Source: Gnetum montanum (lineage: Eukaryota > Streptophyta > Gnetopsida > Gnetales > Gnetaceae). Taken from it: 64,000 bases of DNA. Position numbers and translations under genes: made by a program. Of this stretch, positions 30,617 through 40,450 are shown piece by piece. The notes below the pieces were generated by a model that saw only the letters and a program-made list of their open reading frames with translations, had not been told where the DNA came from and ran no database searches. Within the stretch, counting starts at the first letter, position 1. Every line of letters starts with the position of its first letter. The DNA is taken from assembly GCA_015680685.1 (NCBI GenBank), contig MNCI01004170.1, forward strand, positions 1,626,382-1,690,381, in the 5' to 3' direction.

Positions 30617-33015
30617 ATGACAATGTCTCTCTCACATGAAAGTGACCATGCACTATATAGCGAATACATTCATTGGAGAACTGATGAGATATATGATGAA
30701 GGGAATTGGAGTGACCAACCTTATGCAGGGGTTTCTTATGATCATGACCACCTTGATGACACTCAAAGACTACATTCACCTAAGGAAGAAAATCTTGGAG
30801 GAGATGATGTAAGTCCTAGACTAGGGAAGGCCTCAAGGCCTAAGACCTCCTCAAAAACCAAAAACGATGGATTAAAGGACCTTGAGGAATACCATAGAAG
30901 CCATGGCAATTCATTCAATTCCTAATCTTCCTCTTCCCCTTCAACGTCTAGTTCTAACAAAGATGAACGTAGGTATAGGAATAAAGCTCCACTAAAGGGT
31001 TGAACTAAAAACTAAAATCAAACTAATGGGAAAAGTTAAGGACATCACCATGAACATAGACAACATCATCATGACTAAACGAATAGAAATAGGAATTTCC
31101 CTTACAACTTGTTTGATGATGATGAACCCTTCTTGGCCACTAGGTGCTTTATGCAGATCATAGAGGTAGTTAAGATATCCCACAAGCATCGTAAAAAGAG
31201 TTGCCTACCTAAGCTTAACATGAATAATATCCTTAAATTTGTGAGAGGCTATTATTTAGATCCACAACATCATTTACAAGCCTTCCATGATGCTTGTGCT
31301 TCCTACAACATTAAAAGTAGATGGAAAAAGCTTAAGATCTTTCCTAGGATACTAATTGATAGAGCCAAAGTGTGGTATAGATCATTGAGACCAAATTCAA
31401 TTTGACAATGGTCTACAATGCTAGAACTTTTCAACAAGAAATACCAAACCTATGCAAGAGTGTCCAACCTAAGATGACAAATTCAAGAGTGAAATAAGAA
31501 ACACGAACCCTTGGACATGGACTTAGATAGATATTATGCCTTATTGAATAGATGCCTAGGCCATGGTTTCTCCAAGGAAAGGCAACTTTTCCACATCATA
31601 GATGGGCTTCATAATGAAATTAGGAAAACCCTTGGAATGTATGCCTCAGTGAAATTATACAAGATCCAAGCCCATTAGATCAAAGAGCTAATTGATCATG
31701 TGGAAAAAGGAGAAGGATAGATATGAAAATGGGAGAATGTCAAGAAGTATCAATGGGATCCAACTTTTCAACAGAAGAAGTTCCAGATCTATGGTAAGGA
31801 GGACGAAACTGCTCTCAATTAGGTGATCCCATAACAAACCTTGCTGGTATAGGAGTTTATCGAGGGACTTGAAGCAAATTTTAATAGGATGTCCAAATGG
31901 ATATATGAAAAAATTTTAAATCTCATTGATATGATCGATGAGAGGATCATGCAAAACAAGTTGGGTGATCACACTAAACAAAGGATACAGAACCAAGAAA
32001 CAACTAGGAACACTTTTTGGCAAATAAATAAAATGACTAAAAAAGCAAATCTATAAACTCAATCATAGACGAAGATAATGATGTGAAATTTACATATATG
32101 ACCATTTGAAGGGCCATTGCTCAATCTTGTTGCATCTACAGGAGTATTGGACAGGTGCCTTAAATTCTAAGTTTGTGCAAACACACATGCCTGGGAGATT
32201 TTCTCTCCCATAATGTAATTATAAATAGTCCCACAACCAATTGTACCATCCTAGGGGGACTTATTACTAGCCTTAACATGGTTATCAACAGCAGTGGAAA
32301 CCACCACAGTCATGGGAAAAGCCACCACCAAATCAACCCTATTCACTGAAACTGCATGGATATTATGTTCAACATCTTGTTTCTCCAACAAGTTCTACAA
32401 CCTGTACTTCCAATCGCCACTACTACTCTCCCGAGTTCCATCAATCCATGACATCCCCTAAAGGATCACCACCTCATACCTCTTACCATCCAGCCTAACC
32501 TTGATATTCTCATAATCCACCTCCTTATACACCCTCACTTGTAAGACAAGAAGGTTTTACACCACAATATTAACAAATGAATGCCACTTGTGTTGCAAAT
32601 GTGTATAAACATTCTAATGCCAATGGGTCTCAACCACAACATCGAAAACATCCCTTTTGGAGGAAAGGTCATAAGCCAAAGTAGGCCACACATGGACACA
32701 CTATATCATCCAAGCCATCACAAGACCAATTTGGTGCACCACCTTCCTTGTCTCAACCAACGTCCTTTAACCATACACAAGGGCCACCATCTATCAGTAC
32801 TCCAATCCTAAATCAAAGCAACGAATCTACAAGTGTGGGGAGACAAATCCAGCCATGCATACCATATCATGATCAAGGGTGCAATCATGGGCCAGCCATC
32901 CATAATGTTAACACACCTCATACCTTGACCCATCATACATTTAACCATCAAGTGTGTGATCAATAATTTTTCCACCCAACCACCATGCCACCAATAGACT
33001 TCCAATGGCTAGGGC
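30617..33015 (+). pseudogene. A3 gag (Athila-like), broken
   Basis: Capsid precursor. The likely start is ATG 30617 or, from alignment with A2 and A4, ATG 30623 (M-S-L-S-H). The acidic N-terminus (HWRTDEIYDEGN, GVSYDHDH) is followed by a Ser-rich and basic region. The gag core covers about 31220-31700: GYYLDPQHHLQAFHDAC, SRWKKLKIFPRILIDRAKVW, MLELFNKKYQTYARVSNLR, LDRYYALLNRCLGHGFSKER and LGMYASVKLYKIQAH. A charged segment (31700-32050) and a Pro/His/Ser/Tyr-rich C-terminal tail (32300-33000) follow. More than ten in-frame stops, mostly TAG/TAA at Gln- or Trp-like places. The zinc knuckle is not recognisable. Confidence 0.8.
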
Positions 33016-33630
33016 ATGGATAGTTACCACTGCTTCATACATGCATGGAACCTAGCTATCCACTTACTAATCCTTTTCATGGCCAAATTCTTAGTTGTAG
33101 GGGTTACCCCCCATTCTAACCTTCAGGATTTTAAAGTGCTTTTCATCTTTTTGTTCTACAAATTTTTGTCATTTTCCTATTTCTTGATCCAAATTTTCCC
33201 ATCTCTTTCAATTTTTTCTAGTTGTTGTTTCATTTTCTTTGTAATGTAATCTCGCTTGTGAATAAAATGATCATGTTGCCCACTGAGATGAGGTTTTCTC
33301 TATGTTGTCAAGTCATAAGGGACTGATTATTCAAACATTGAGACCATGACATCCATCCACTCATTCCATCAATAATAGGTTCTTGCTCTAGTCATAATGA
33401 TAATCTTTTTCATCATCCAACCTAAAAATAACTTCATAATTGCTTTGTCTAGATAGAAAAGTGTAGAACCAAGGTGGAATATAAAGGGTGTGACATCAAG
33501 GAGATTTTTGGATTTTCTTTGGCCACTTCTATATGTTCTATCATGTTGCTGAGGTTGTAACCATATCCTTGTAGATTTAACAAAAAATGGGAGTAAGAGT
33601 AACCTAAAATGACACTAAATAAACTTCTAT
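33016..33630 (+). other. A3 post-gag spacer with internal PPT
   Basis: Internal PPT-like tract TTCTTAGTTGTAGGGGTTAC at 33089-33108, then a T-rich run. No pol. The following text (33240-33630) aligns loosely with A1 900-1440. Confidence 0.6.
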
Positions 33631-33681
33631 AGGTCCCACTAGAAAGGCATGTACCCATGCCTAAAGGTTGGTGGCTTCTCA
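33631..33681 (+). other. A3 conserved spacer block with AAG|GT
   Basis: CACTAGAAAGGCATGTACCC then ATGCCTAAAGGTTGGTGGCT. Found in A1 (1448-1500), A2 (19326-19376), A4 (58567-58615) and decayed in A5 (63775-63835). CCTAAAG|GT (33666|33667) looks like a splice donor. Confidence 0.65.
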
Positions 33682-34524
33682 AAATTGGAAAAAAGAGAAA
33701 AGAACAAAAATAAAAAGAAATAAGAAAAAACAAGTGAAAAAGGAAAAAATATATAATAAGTGTGCCATAATGAAGCTCCTCCCTTGGACAAAATGCTAAG
33801 TGATGTTACCCCTTGTGACTTTGATAGTCTTATGGTTGTCTGCTAATATGATGAAACAATGCAATGTCATTGCAATGTGGTGTGGACTTGGTTTGAATCT
33901 TGGAAAGAAGGACTCATGATTATTTAACCATTAATAACACACAAGGTTTCATTGTGCCATGGTAAGACCTCATGTCCCAATTTCTACAATCCTTTCTACA
34001 ATCCATCTAACCTTATTTTCCGGGTGCTCATAACTTGTGGTTTTGTGTAACATAGAGTTATTATCTCAATTTTGTGGTTTTAACATGTGTGTTTTGTTTT
34101 ACAGTTATGCATTGCATTCAATCCATTTAGTGCCTATGGGCATTTTTAGGTGTGGTTACACAAAGGGCATCATAGGCTAGAGCTTGCTTTGGGGAGGACC
34201 CACTTATGTAACTTTTGTGACTTGTACTTGTTTGACACAACCCCCTCATTTTCCCCTTCCAAGCACTCAATGGTTACATCTTATTGTTTTTGTTATCATG
34301 TAATTGGTTTGTTCCACAACCTCAGTTTCAATTCCTTTTTCTTGCTCATTCTAGTATTTTTCACATTGACAACTCAAAATTATCCCACTTTCGGTGCCTC
34401 AAACTTATTTTTCGCTTTTCCCAGAATGATGGGCTAAACTTCAAACCTTCTAACCAACCAGAAAGCTTTAGTTTGCATGCTCAACTACCCCATTCAATGA
34501 AAATCTTTGGACCTTAACTTCACA
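33682..34524 (+). other. A3 internal spacer
   Basis: No protein recognised. 34140-34205 is the segment (GCTTGCTTTGGGGAGGACCC) into which B1 inserted in A1. The plus-strand frames at 34150-34517 are chance ORFs in a conserved noncoding region. Confidence 0.55.
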
Positions 34525-34595
34525 TACCCAATATTGGATCCAACACAATGTTGCATACCCAACGTTGGGTCATATCAAGCCTATATATATGATTC
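34525..34595 (+). promoter_or_regulatory. A3 internal promoter-like cluster upstream of ORF2
   Basis: CCAATATTGGATCCAACA, AATGTTGCATACCCAACGTT and then TATA-like CCTATATATATGATTCC at 34581-34597. The A3 LTR U3 uses the same CAATGTTGG/CCAACATTG dyads before its TATA box. The ORF2 ATG is about 560 bases on. Confidence 0.6.
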
Positions 34596-34747
34596 CTGTG
34601 GTACTTCCAATTTCATTTTCATCATTTTCCACTAGGGGAGTTGTTCAAATTTTCTCTTGCAACTCAGAGCTCTACACACTCATCTTCCACTTGCAATATT
34701 TGGCTCTCTATCACTCCAATTTTTGTGCCATTTGAATCCAAAGTGTT

Positions 34748-34780
34748 CAACTTAGTCATGGGGTGGGAGGGAGGGGGTGT
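34748..34780 (+). other. PPT-like and G-quadruplex-capable tract in A3
   Basis: CAACTTAGTCAT leads into GGGGTGGGAGGGAGGGGGTG: four G-tracts of three or more with single-base loops. The first part repeats the internal PPT wording (ACTTAGTCATGGGG). Confidence 0.7.
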
Positions 34781-35130
34781 TGTTGCTTGCATGTGAAACT
34801 TGCGCCAAATTGCTAAAATTTTCCATTGCCCAAAAGGAATCACAAGGGTAAGAATATTAAGAACTTTAGAAGTTATAATGAAAAATCATTCACATTAATG
34901 CTAGAAACCCAATCTTTCCAACCAACGAGCCCATAACCATCATTATAAGCCACATATAATGAAAAAGGAATCAATTGCGAAGGGTCATAAACAAGATAAA
35001 CACTATTTGGGGATTTTTCTTGAAAATTCTTCTAACTCTATGATCATATGCATTATGAACTTAATGAACTAAGGTTATGATTAAGGTACAAACTGATGAT
35101 ACCAAATATAACCTTAGTAACACTTGATCT

Positions 35131-35144
35131 TTGCTTGATTGTAG
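35131..35144 (+). other. A3 splice-acceptor-like site before ORF2
   Basis: TGATCTTTGCTTGATTGTAG|ATG; A4 has TGATCTTTGTGTGATTACAG at the same place, an unusually well-kept stretch in otherwise decayed elements. Confidence 0.6.
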
Positions 35145-37895
35145 ATGATCCCAAAAAGAGGTGCTCAAGGTGAACCATTGCAAAGAGTTGCTAAGAATCC
35201 ATGACATGGTAGAGGTTAGAAAGGTGAAAATGTAGAACATGCAAAGAAAGAAGCCTAATCCTTCAACATTCACCAAGAAGCTCCTACTACTGGACAATCA
35301 GCCCAAGGGGAGGTTGTAGAACCACAAGCTTCTGAGCAGGGAAAACATCTCAGGTTGCCTCTTGATTTCCTTGCTACCACTTTAGAAAAGTCCATGTTAA
35401 CTTTATTCATCTTGGAGATGAACTTCAGTCCATTCATGGAATTTTCTCTAGAAGTGGTTTGGACACAACTTAAGGCATCCCCATTGTGGCTCATTCTATT
35501 AGACAGTGGTGAATGGTACCTAGGTGAAACCCATTAGTTCTAGCACAATAAATATGAGTGAACCACCATTAACATGTGTAGTAAACATCTCCTATTTAGT
35601 CAAAGCTATTGCTGTTGCTCTCATTCTACCAAATGAAGGGGCTAAGGTAGCTCATCTATCAACCAAATTTGACCTCAAGACCAAGAAATTATGGCTGAGA
35701 CAACTGTATGGCAAGGAGGATAAAACATATAATGAAATGAATCTGGAAGAGAGAACATATTTCAAGATCAATATTTACCACTTTTTTCCACAAAAGGACT
35801 TAATCAAATTTCAACTTATGTAATCAAGGAAAGTGCCATTTTAATGGGTAAATTTGCAACTAATCTTTCCCAATTCTACTTCATTGAAATTCAGTGATGG
35901 TTTGAAGAAACAAAGTTAGGGAAACCAACATTTACTTTCTTCTACTTAATCATAAGGTTGTGCAAGCATGTTGGAATCCTAGGATATACAAATTATATTC
36001 CTAGGAAGGCTCAGAATGCCTCCTTTGCTAAACTCTTAAAACCTGTAGCACTAGGAAAAGATCTTGGTGAAGAACAAGAAGCAGAGAAGGAGGCAGAGCC
36101 ACAAACAAACATCCAACGCAAGCTTGAGTGGTGCCCATAGACATAACCTTTGAAACCATTGCTACTGCAAGACTATAGGGCCTCGATAAACCATTTGTAG
36201 AAGATCACTGAAGTAATTAACTAGGGAAGCAAGGACAAGTCCAACCTCTTCCAAGTCATGGATAATGTTGTACAACCCACAACACCAACTAGTCCAACAA
36301 GAGGGAGGGGGTGGAATCTTTCTACAATTAGGAGAAGAAGAATCCCAATGGTCACAACAAATCTCTAGGAACATCGCATCCTTCCAAGTAATGCTCAAAG
36401 CTAGTGAAGGTACCATAGTTATGGTACTACAACACGAGGATGGGGTAGGCACAATAGAGGTAATCATAGATCATATCAAAGTAACATTTAACATGCCTAT
36501 TGTGCCTCCAATAGTCCTAATGAGAGCTAAAGATGCACTAGTGTTGGTTGGAACTTCAATGACTCCTATGGTGCATGAAGATGTTCTTGATCGACTACTG
36601 CAGATAGGCCAAGTAATGACTACATTGTTTGACATCCCTAGTGATGTCATTGTAGCCCAATCAAACCTCATCACCATGAAAGGAACGTTGGTCATGGTAG
36701 AAGTTAGGGCATAGTGTGTGAAAGTAGAAATACAAAGATTATGCCAGACCTCACCCTAAGAGTTGGCAACCCTAAGAGATGAACAATAGGACTTTGCCCA
36801 TTTTGTTGCACCATACCAATTCAAACAATTCAAGATGGAGTAGCTCACCAAGCTAACTAAGGAGAGAGTAGCTACTAAGTAAGAGAAAGAGAAGGTAGTT
36901 TGGAATTCCTCTACTATTGATGCACAATCCCATGCATACAAAAAGGCATTGACCACCATACAAAAAGAGAATAAGTAGCTCGCTGTGGAGAACTCAAGGT
37001 TGACCACAATGGAGAAGCAAAAGAACATTCTAAAAGAAAGCATCCACCAATTAAGAGAACAACTAGTGAGGGTTAACCAAGATATTAATAGATTGGCCAG
37101 GGAGAATAGAACCCTCTCAATGGAGGAGGTCCATGTTATCCACCAAAAGTTAGCAATTGAAATTAGAGCATGGAAAAATGAGGCCAAAAAGCATGAGAAA
37201 TTGAGAAATCACTTCCACAACCAAGTAGGCATATACAAGAAGATTAATGAAAATAATCTAGATGGCCAAAGCCCACATCAACTCCTTGTTAGTGTAGAAT
37301 CCTAAGTGGTAACCCATCTTGGATAGCTATGCCTTGGTCCATCAAGAGGAAGTCAAGAATAAGGACTTGTAGATAGAAGATCTAAAGGAATACATGGCAA
37401 TGGCTAACCTCAAATATGTCAACCTTACCATGTTTACAACAAGTTTCCCATGAAATGAGCTAGAAAAATAAGTGGCAACCACCTATGCATTATATGAGGA
37501 GTTTGCAAATCAAAAGGATTCTTTGTAGAAATTGCAGGTGGAAAACTCAGAGTTAAAGGTGGTCAAAGCTAGCTATTAAGGACAAAAGGACATAACCTCA
37601 AACCTAGATAGAAGATTGACCGATTACTTTAAACTCAAAGACAAGGCTAGGGCCTTCAAGGAAGAATGACGATAGTTTGTGACTTGGTATGTAAAGGCAA
37701 ATCAGATGTTCTTGCAACTACCATGTCCTTGGAACATGTTGGTGCCAACACACATTGACTTAGTAGCCTAGATAGTACAAAATCTAAGGATGAAGGAGGA
37801 GAATCTATAGCCACTACTTAATTGCTACAAATTCCAATGGCTTAGTGACAAAGGGAAGCAACCCATGGAAGAGCCACCACCTCCAAGCACCACAT
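35145..37895 (+). pseudogene. A3 ORF2: coiled-coil protein in the env position, broken
   Basis: Unknown protein, about 900 codons if intact. Starts M-I-P-K-R directly after the acceptor-like TAG. The N-terminal linker (SFNIHQEAPTTGQSAQGEV) leads to a globular-looking domain with LEMNFSPFMEFSLEVVWTQL, KASPLWLILLDSGEWYLGE, then NISYLVKAIAVALILP, LEERTYFKINIYHFFPQ and GKPTFTFFYLIIRLCKHVGI. A long coiled coil covers about 36980-37600 (QKNILKESIHQLREQLVRVN, RENRTLSMEEVH). The C-terminus has TWYVKANQMFLQLPCPWNML and KGKQPMEEPPPPS. Frame shifts and stops throughout. The domain order is shared with A2 and A5. The N-terminal domain reminds me of the putative plant transposon protein domain of Athila-type elements; no transmembrane or fusion motif of a true envelope protein is seen. 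Confidence 0.72.
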
Positions 37896-37984
37896 GAGCT
37901 TTTTGATTTTTGTATTTGTTTTGTAATAATGTGTCCCATTCTTGTGTTACACCATTGTGACAAAAAAGAGTCAATTGTTTGTTC

Positions 37985-38102
37985 ATTGTTTAAGTTAGTC
38001 AATAATCCCATACCTACCCAATATTTTGTAAAGAACTTGTTCCTCATTTTTTTTGACTTGAGGATGAGTTTTCATTAAGTTTGGGGGGGGGGGGGGGGCG
38101 TA
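37985..38102 (+). promoter_or_regulatory. A3 pre-PPT block and expanded PPT (G16)
   Basis: AGTCAATAATCCCATACCTA at 37997-38016 and GAGGATGAGTTTTCATTAAG at 38060-38079 are shared with A1, A2 and A4. The PPT is TTT followed by 16 G (38083-38098), against five G in A1 and A2. Confidence 0.8.
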
Positions 38103-38460
38103 TGATGAGTCATCATTTATCAGGCCCTAATGTCAAATACTAGATGTCAAAGCAAAGAAGCAACATTGAATATCCAATGTTGTCTCCTTTGGGTTGGCCT
38201 ATAAATACAGCACTTGGACACCTGGTTGAGATAGGAAGAGTAGTAGTAGAGGAGAGTTTTAGTTTTTAGTTTTTGGTAGTCTTTGTTAAAGTTTTGTTAT
38301 TCCCAGTGCATGCCCACAATGTGATGTTTGTAATCATGCAGTACCTTTGTTTGAGTGTGATGTACTTGGACACATTACATGACTGGTAATAAAGATCAAG
38401 ATTACTCCCATCATTGTAACATCAACTTAGATTATTATTGCTTTTAATTATTAATTATTT
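38103..38460 (+). repeat. A3 3' LTR, truncated
   Basis: TGATGAGTCATCATTTATC to TTAATTATTT matches 29641-29999. TATA box CCTATAAATAC at 38199-38209; AATAAAGATCAAG near 38388. The remaining ~500 bp (U5 with TCATCA end) is missing; from 38461 the sequence is A5 ORF2 DNA in opposite orientation. Confidence 0.9.
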
Positions 38461-39270
38461 GTCATATATGGATTATTGGATCTTAATGTCTTAGTTTCAA
38501 TTATTTATGTTTTTTTAGTTTCTACTATTATTTCCACACATTGAATTATTGATTATTGTCCTGGAAATAGAGATTACCACCTATCTTTGGTAGATAAAAA
38601 TTTATTTCTAACATGCATGCTACTATTGCCATTGTTTTATCATTTTTTTACTTTTTCTATGAATTTTTCCTTATCCCTATGCACCTATTTATGAATGCCT
38701 ACTATTTTACCTATTAAATTTTTCTTGGAATCCATTCATTTTTAGTAAGAAGTGCTTTAATTTCCACATAATTATGTATTTTATATAACTAATTTATTTT
38801 TAGTAGGATGTTAGATCTCTCTGATTGATGAATTTATCCTCAACAATTTTCAACTTTGTGTTTACAACTTGTATTTTCTACTTAATCTAATCATGGAATT
38901 GAAAGTCATGTTCAAAGAGGACAAACATGACTACAAGATAATTTTTAAGCTTTTTTCTTAATTTTATGGCTATAATCATGACCAAAATAGAATATCTTAG
39001 GTTGACCCATTTTAGATAATGAGTCAAGTCTTCTACTTATACGTTCTTCATCTTCAATATAGCTTGACTCATTATATTAATGGCATCTAAGATTCCTATC
39101 CTTGTAGTGAAAGTAATCTCTTGCAAAGAAATTTTAAGCTTGGCCTTGGCTATCATGATCTCATATTCATAGTTCTTATTTTATAGTCCTACATGATCTC
39201 TATAATTGTTTTTGATCATCTCATTCTATTTTGCTTTGTTCTTTCATATAACAATCTCTAACACCATCTA
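38461..39270 (-). pseudogene. A5 ORF2, C-terminal part (cut by copia insertion)
   Basis: Minus-strand coiled-coil coding DNA of A5 that continues from 53017 across the copia element. Readable pieces are NYEYEIMIAKAKLKISLQEI, ILDAINIMSQAILKMKNV and VNTKLKIVEDKFINQRDL, comparable to the coiled coil of A2 and A3. The part nearer 38461 is not recognisable. A5's own C-terminus, PPT and 3' LTR are absent, lost at the 38460/38461 join. Confidence 0.6.
39266..39270. repeat. Target-site duplication of the copia element, left copy (ATCTA)
   Basis: Exact match to 53012-53016 after the 3' LTR. Confidence 0.95.
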
Positions 39271-40395
39271 TGTTGACTTTTTGGTATGCCAAAACCTTAA
39301 GGAAAATGGAGAGTAAAGAGAGTTTATTATGGATGATGTGTCTACAAGTCATGAACAAGAACTCTACATCATAAGAACTCAAGGAAATGAAATCTACAAA
39401 ATATTATCAAAATCAAGACTTCATAGGTAAGATGAGAGCATGAACACATATGGATGAAAACAAAGACTATAAACCAAATGAAGATGCTCTAAGGATTGAA
39501 AAGAATAAAAATCAATGAGAGAAAGCCTTAGGTACTAGAGCTAAATATTTGAGGATACATCACAAGAAATAGCAGAGATCTTACAAGAAGAATGGATTCA
39601 TAGGAAGATGTCTTCAAAAAACAAGAGATGTCCCCATTGGAAAGAAGACGTCTCCCTAGAGATCTCTTCCCATTCTTCAATAAGTCTGTCCAAAATTAGG
39701 GCTAAACTCATGTAGACATCCTAACCTTAAAGGAGACATCTATACTAGCTATTGGGTAGCCATTACACAAATTTTGAGACATTTTCAAAAACTCCAAAGC
39801 TATAAGAAGACATTAAACTCTTGGAAATTGTGAAGGATCTATCAACATCAAAGCTATCATTATCTATTCTATTATACTTGTGTTAACTGTCTCATCATTT
39901 GCTTGATTGTAGTACTGTGCTTCAAAGTACAAGGACTTGTAATTTGACTTACATTTATTCCTTATTTTTATTTTTATTTCTTTGTTTCCCTATGGGGTTG
40001 ATGTGCTTCTTGCGAGACCGCATCAACATTGAGCTTGTTGGGATCCTATGGGATTAAGTCATTTTATAGTGCCAAAACACTCTAGATCATAGCTCAATTT
40101 TTCTATAGATTATGGGATCCTCTAAACCACACTTTGATCTTGTTGGGACCTTACAGGGTTTCGATACTTTGTAGTAATGAAACTCTTCATAGTGGAGCTC
40201 AAATCTTGGAAAGGTTGTGGTGTTCTCAAAACCACATTTTGAAAGAAACAAAGTTTAGAGGTATGCAAGGATTCTACTCTCCAAGTGTGGAGTACCCAAG
40301 TTGGGAAACCACGTAATTTTTAGTGTGTTTTGTGTCACAAGTTTAACTTAAATTAGGAAACTTATTCAACTCCCCTTCTAAGTTATTGATTATCA
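39271..40395 (+). repeat. Copia 5' LTR, 1125 bp
   Basis: Aligns with 51890-53011 throughout. It contains repeated GATGTCTCC/GGAGACATC-type words (39590-39740). A T-rich run, GGGGTTGATGTGCTTCTTGC, and the CCCCTTCTAAGTT near the end are kept in both copies. Confidence 0.92.
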
Positions 40396-40397
40396 AG

Positions 40398-40413
40398 TGG
40401 TATCAAAGCCTAG
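40398..40413 (+). other. Copia primer-binding site (initiator tRNA-Met)
   Basis: TGGTATCAAAGCCTAG, two bases after the LTR end; the usual site begins TGGTATCAGAGC. Confidence 0.85.
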
Positions 40414-40450
40414 TACTCTTGCATTCAACATCAACTTTCAAGAGTGAACT

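Larger units (their letters stand above)
29641..38460 (+). mobile_element. A3: non-autonomous Athila-like element (gag + ORF2, no pol)
   Basis: Plus-strand LTR retrotransposon. 5' LTR 29641-30499, PBS 30501-30518, gag about 30617-33015, internal PPT at 33086-33113, spacer with conserved block (33631-33680), internal promoter-like cluster (34525-34595), G-rich tract, acceptor-like site, ORF2 (35145-37895), expanded poly-G PPT and a 3' LTR cut off at 38460. No pol remnant is seen between gag and the internal PPT. No TSD can be checked because the right end is truncated. Confidence 0.9.

Noticed and set aside
34150-34517. Overlapping plus-strand frames in the A3 spacer and 57868-58226 in A4 as a shared small protein
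   Set aside because: The DNA is conserved but the frames differ between copies and A1 and A2 have no matching ORF; more likely a noncoding block.
35145-37895. ORF2 as a true viral envelope protein
   Set aside because: No signal peptide, no transmembrane span, long coiled coil followed by a Pro-rich end; only its place is env-like.
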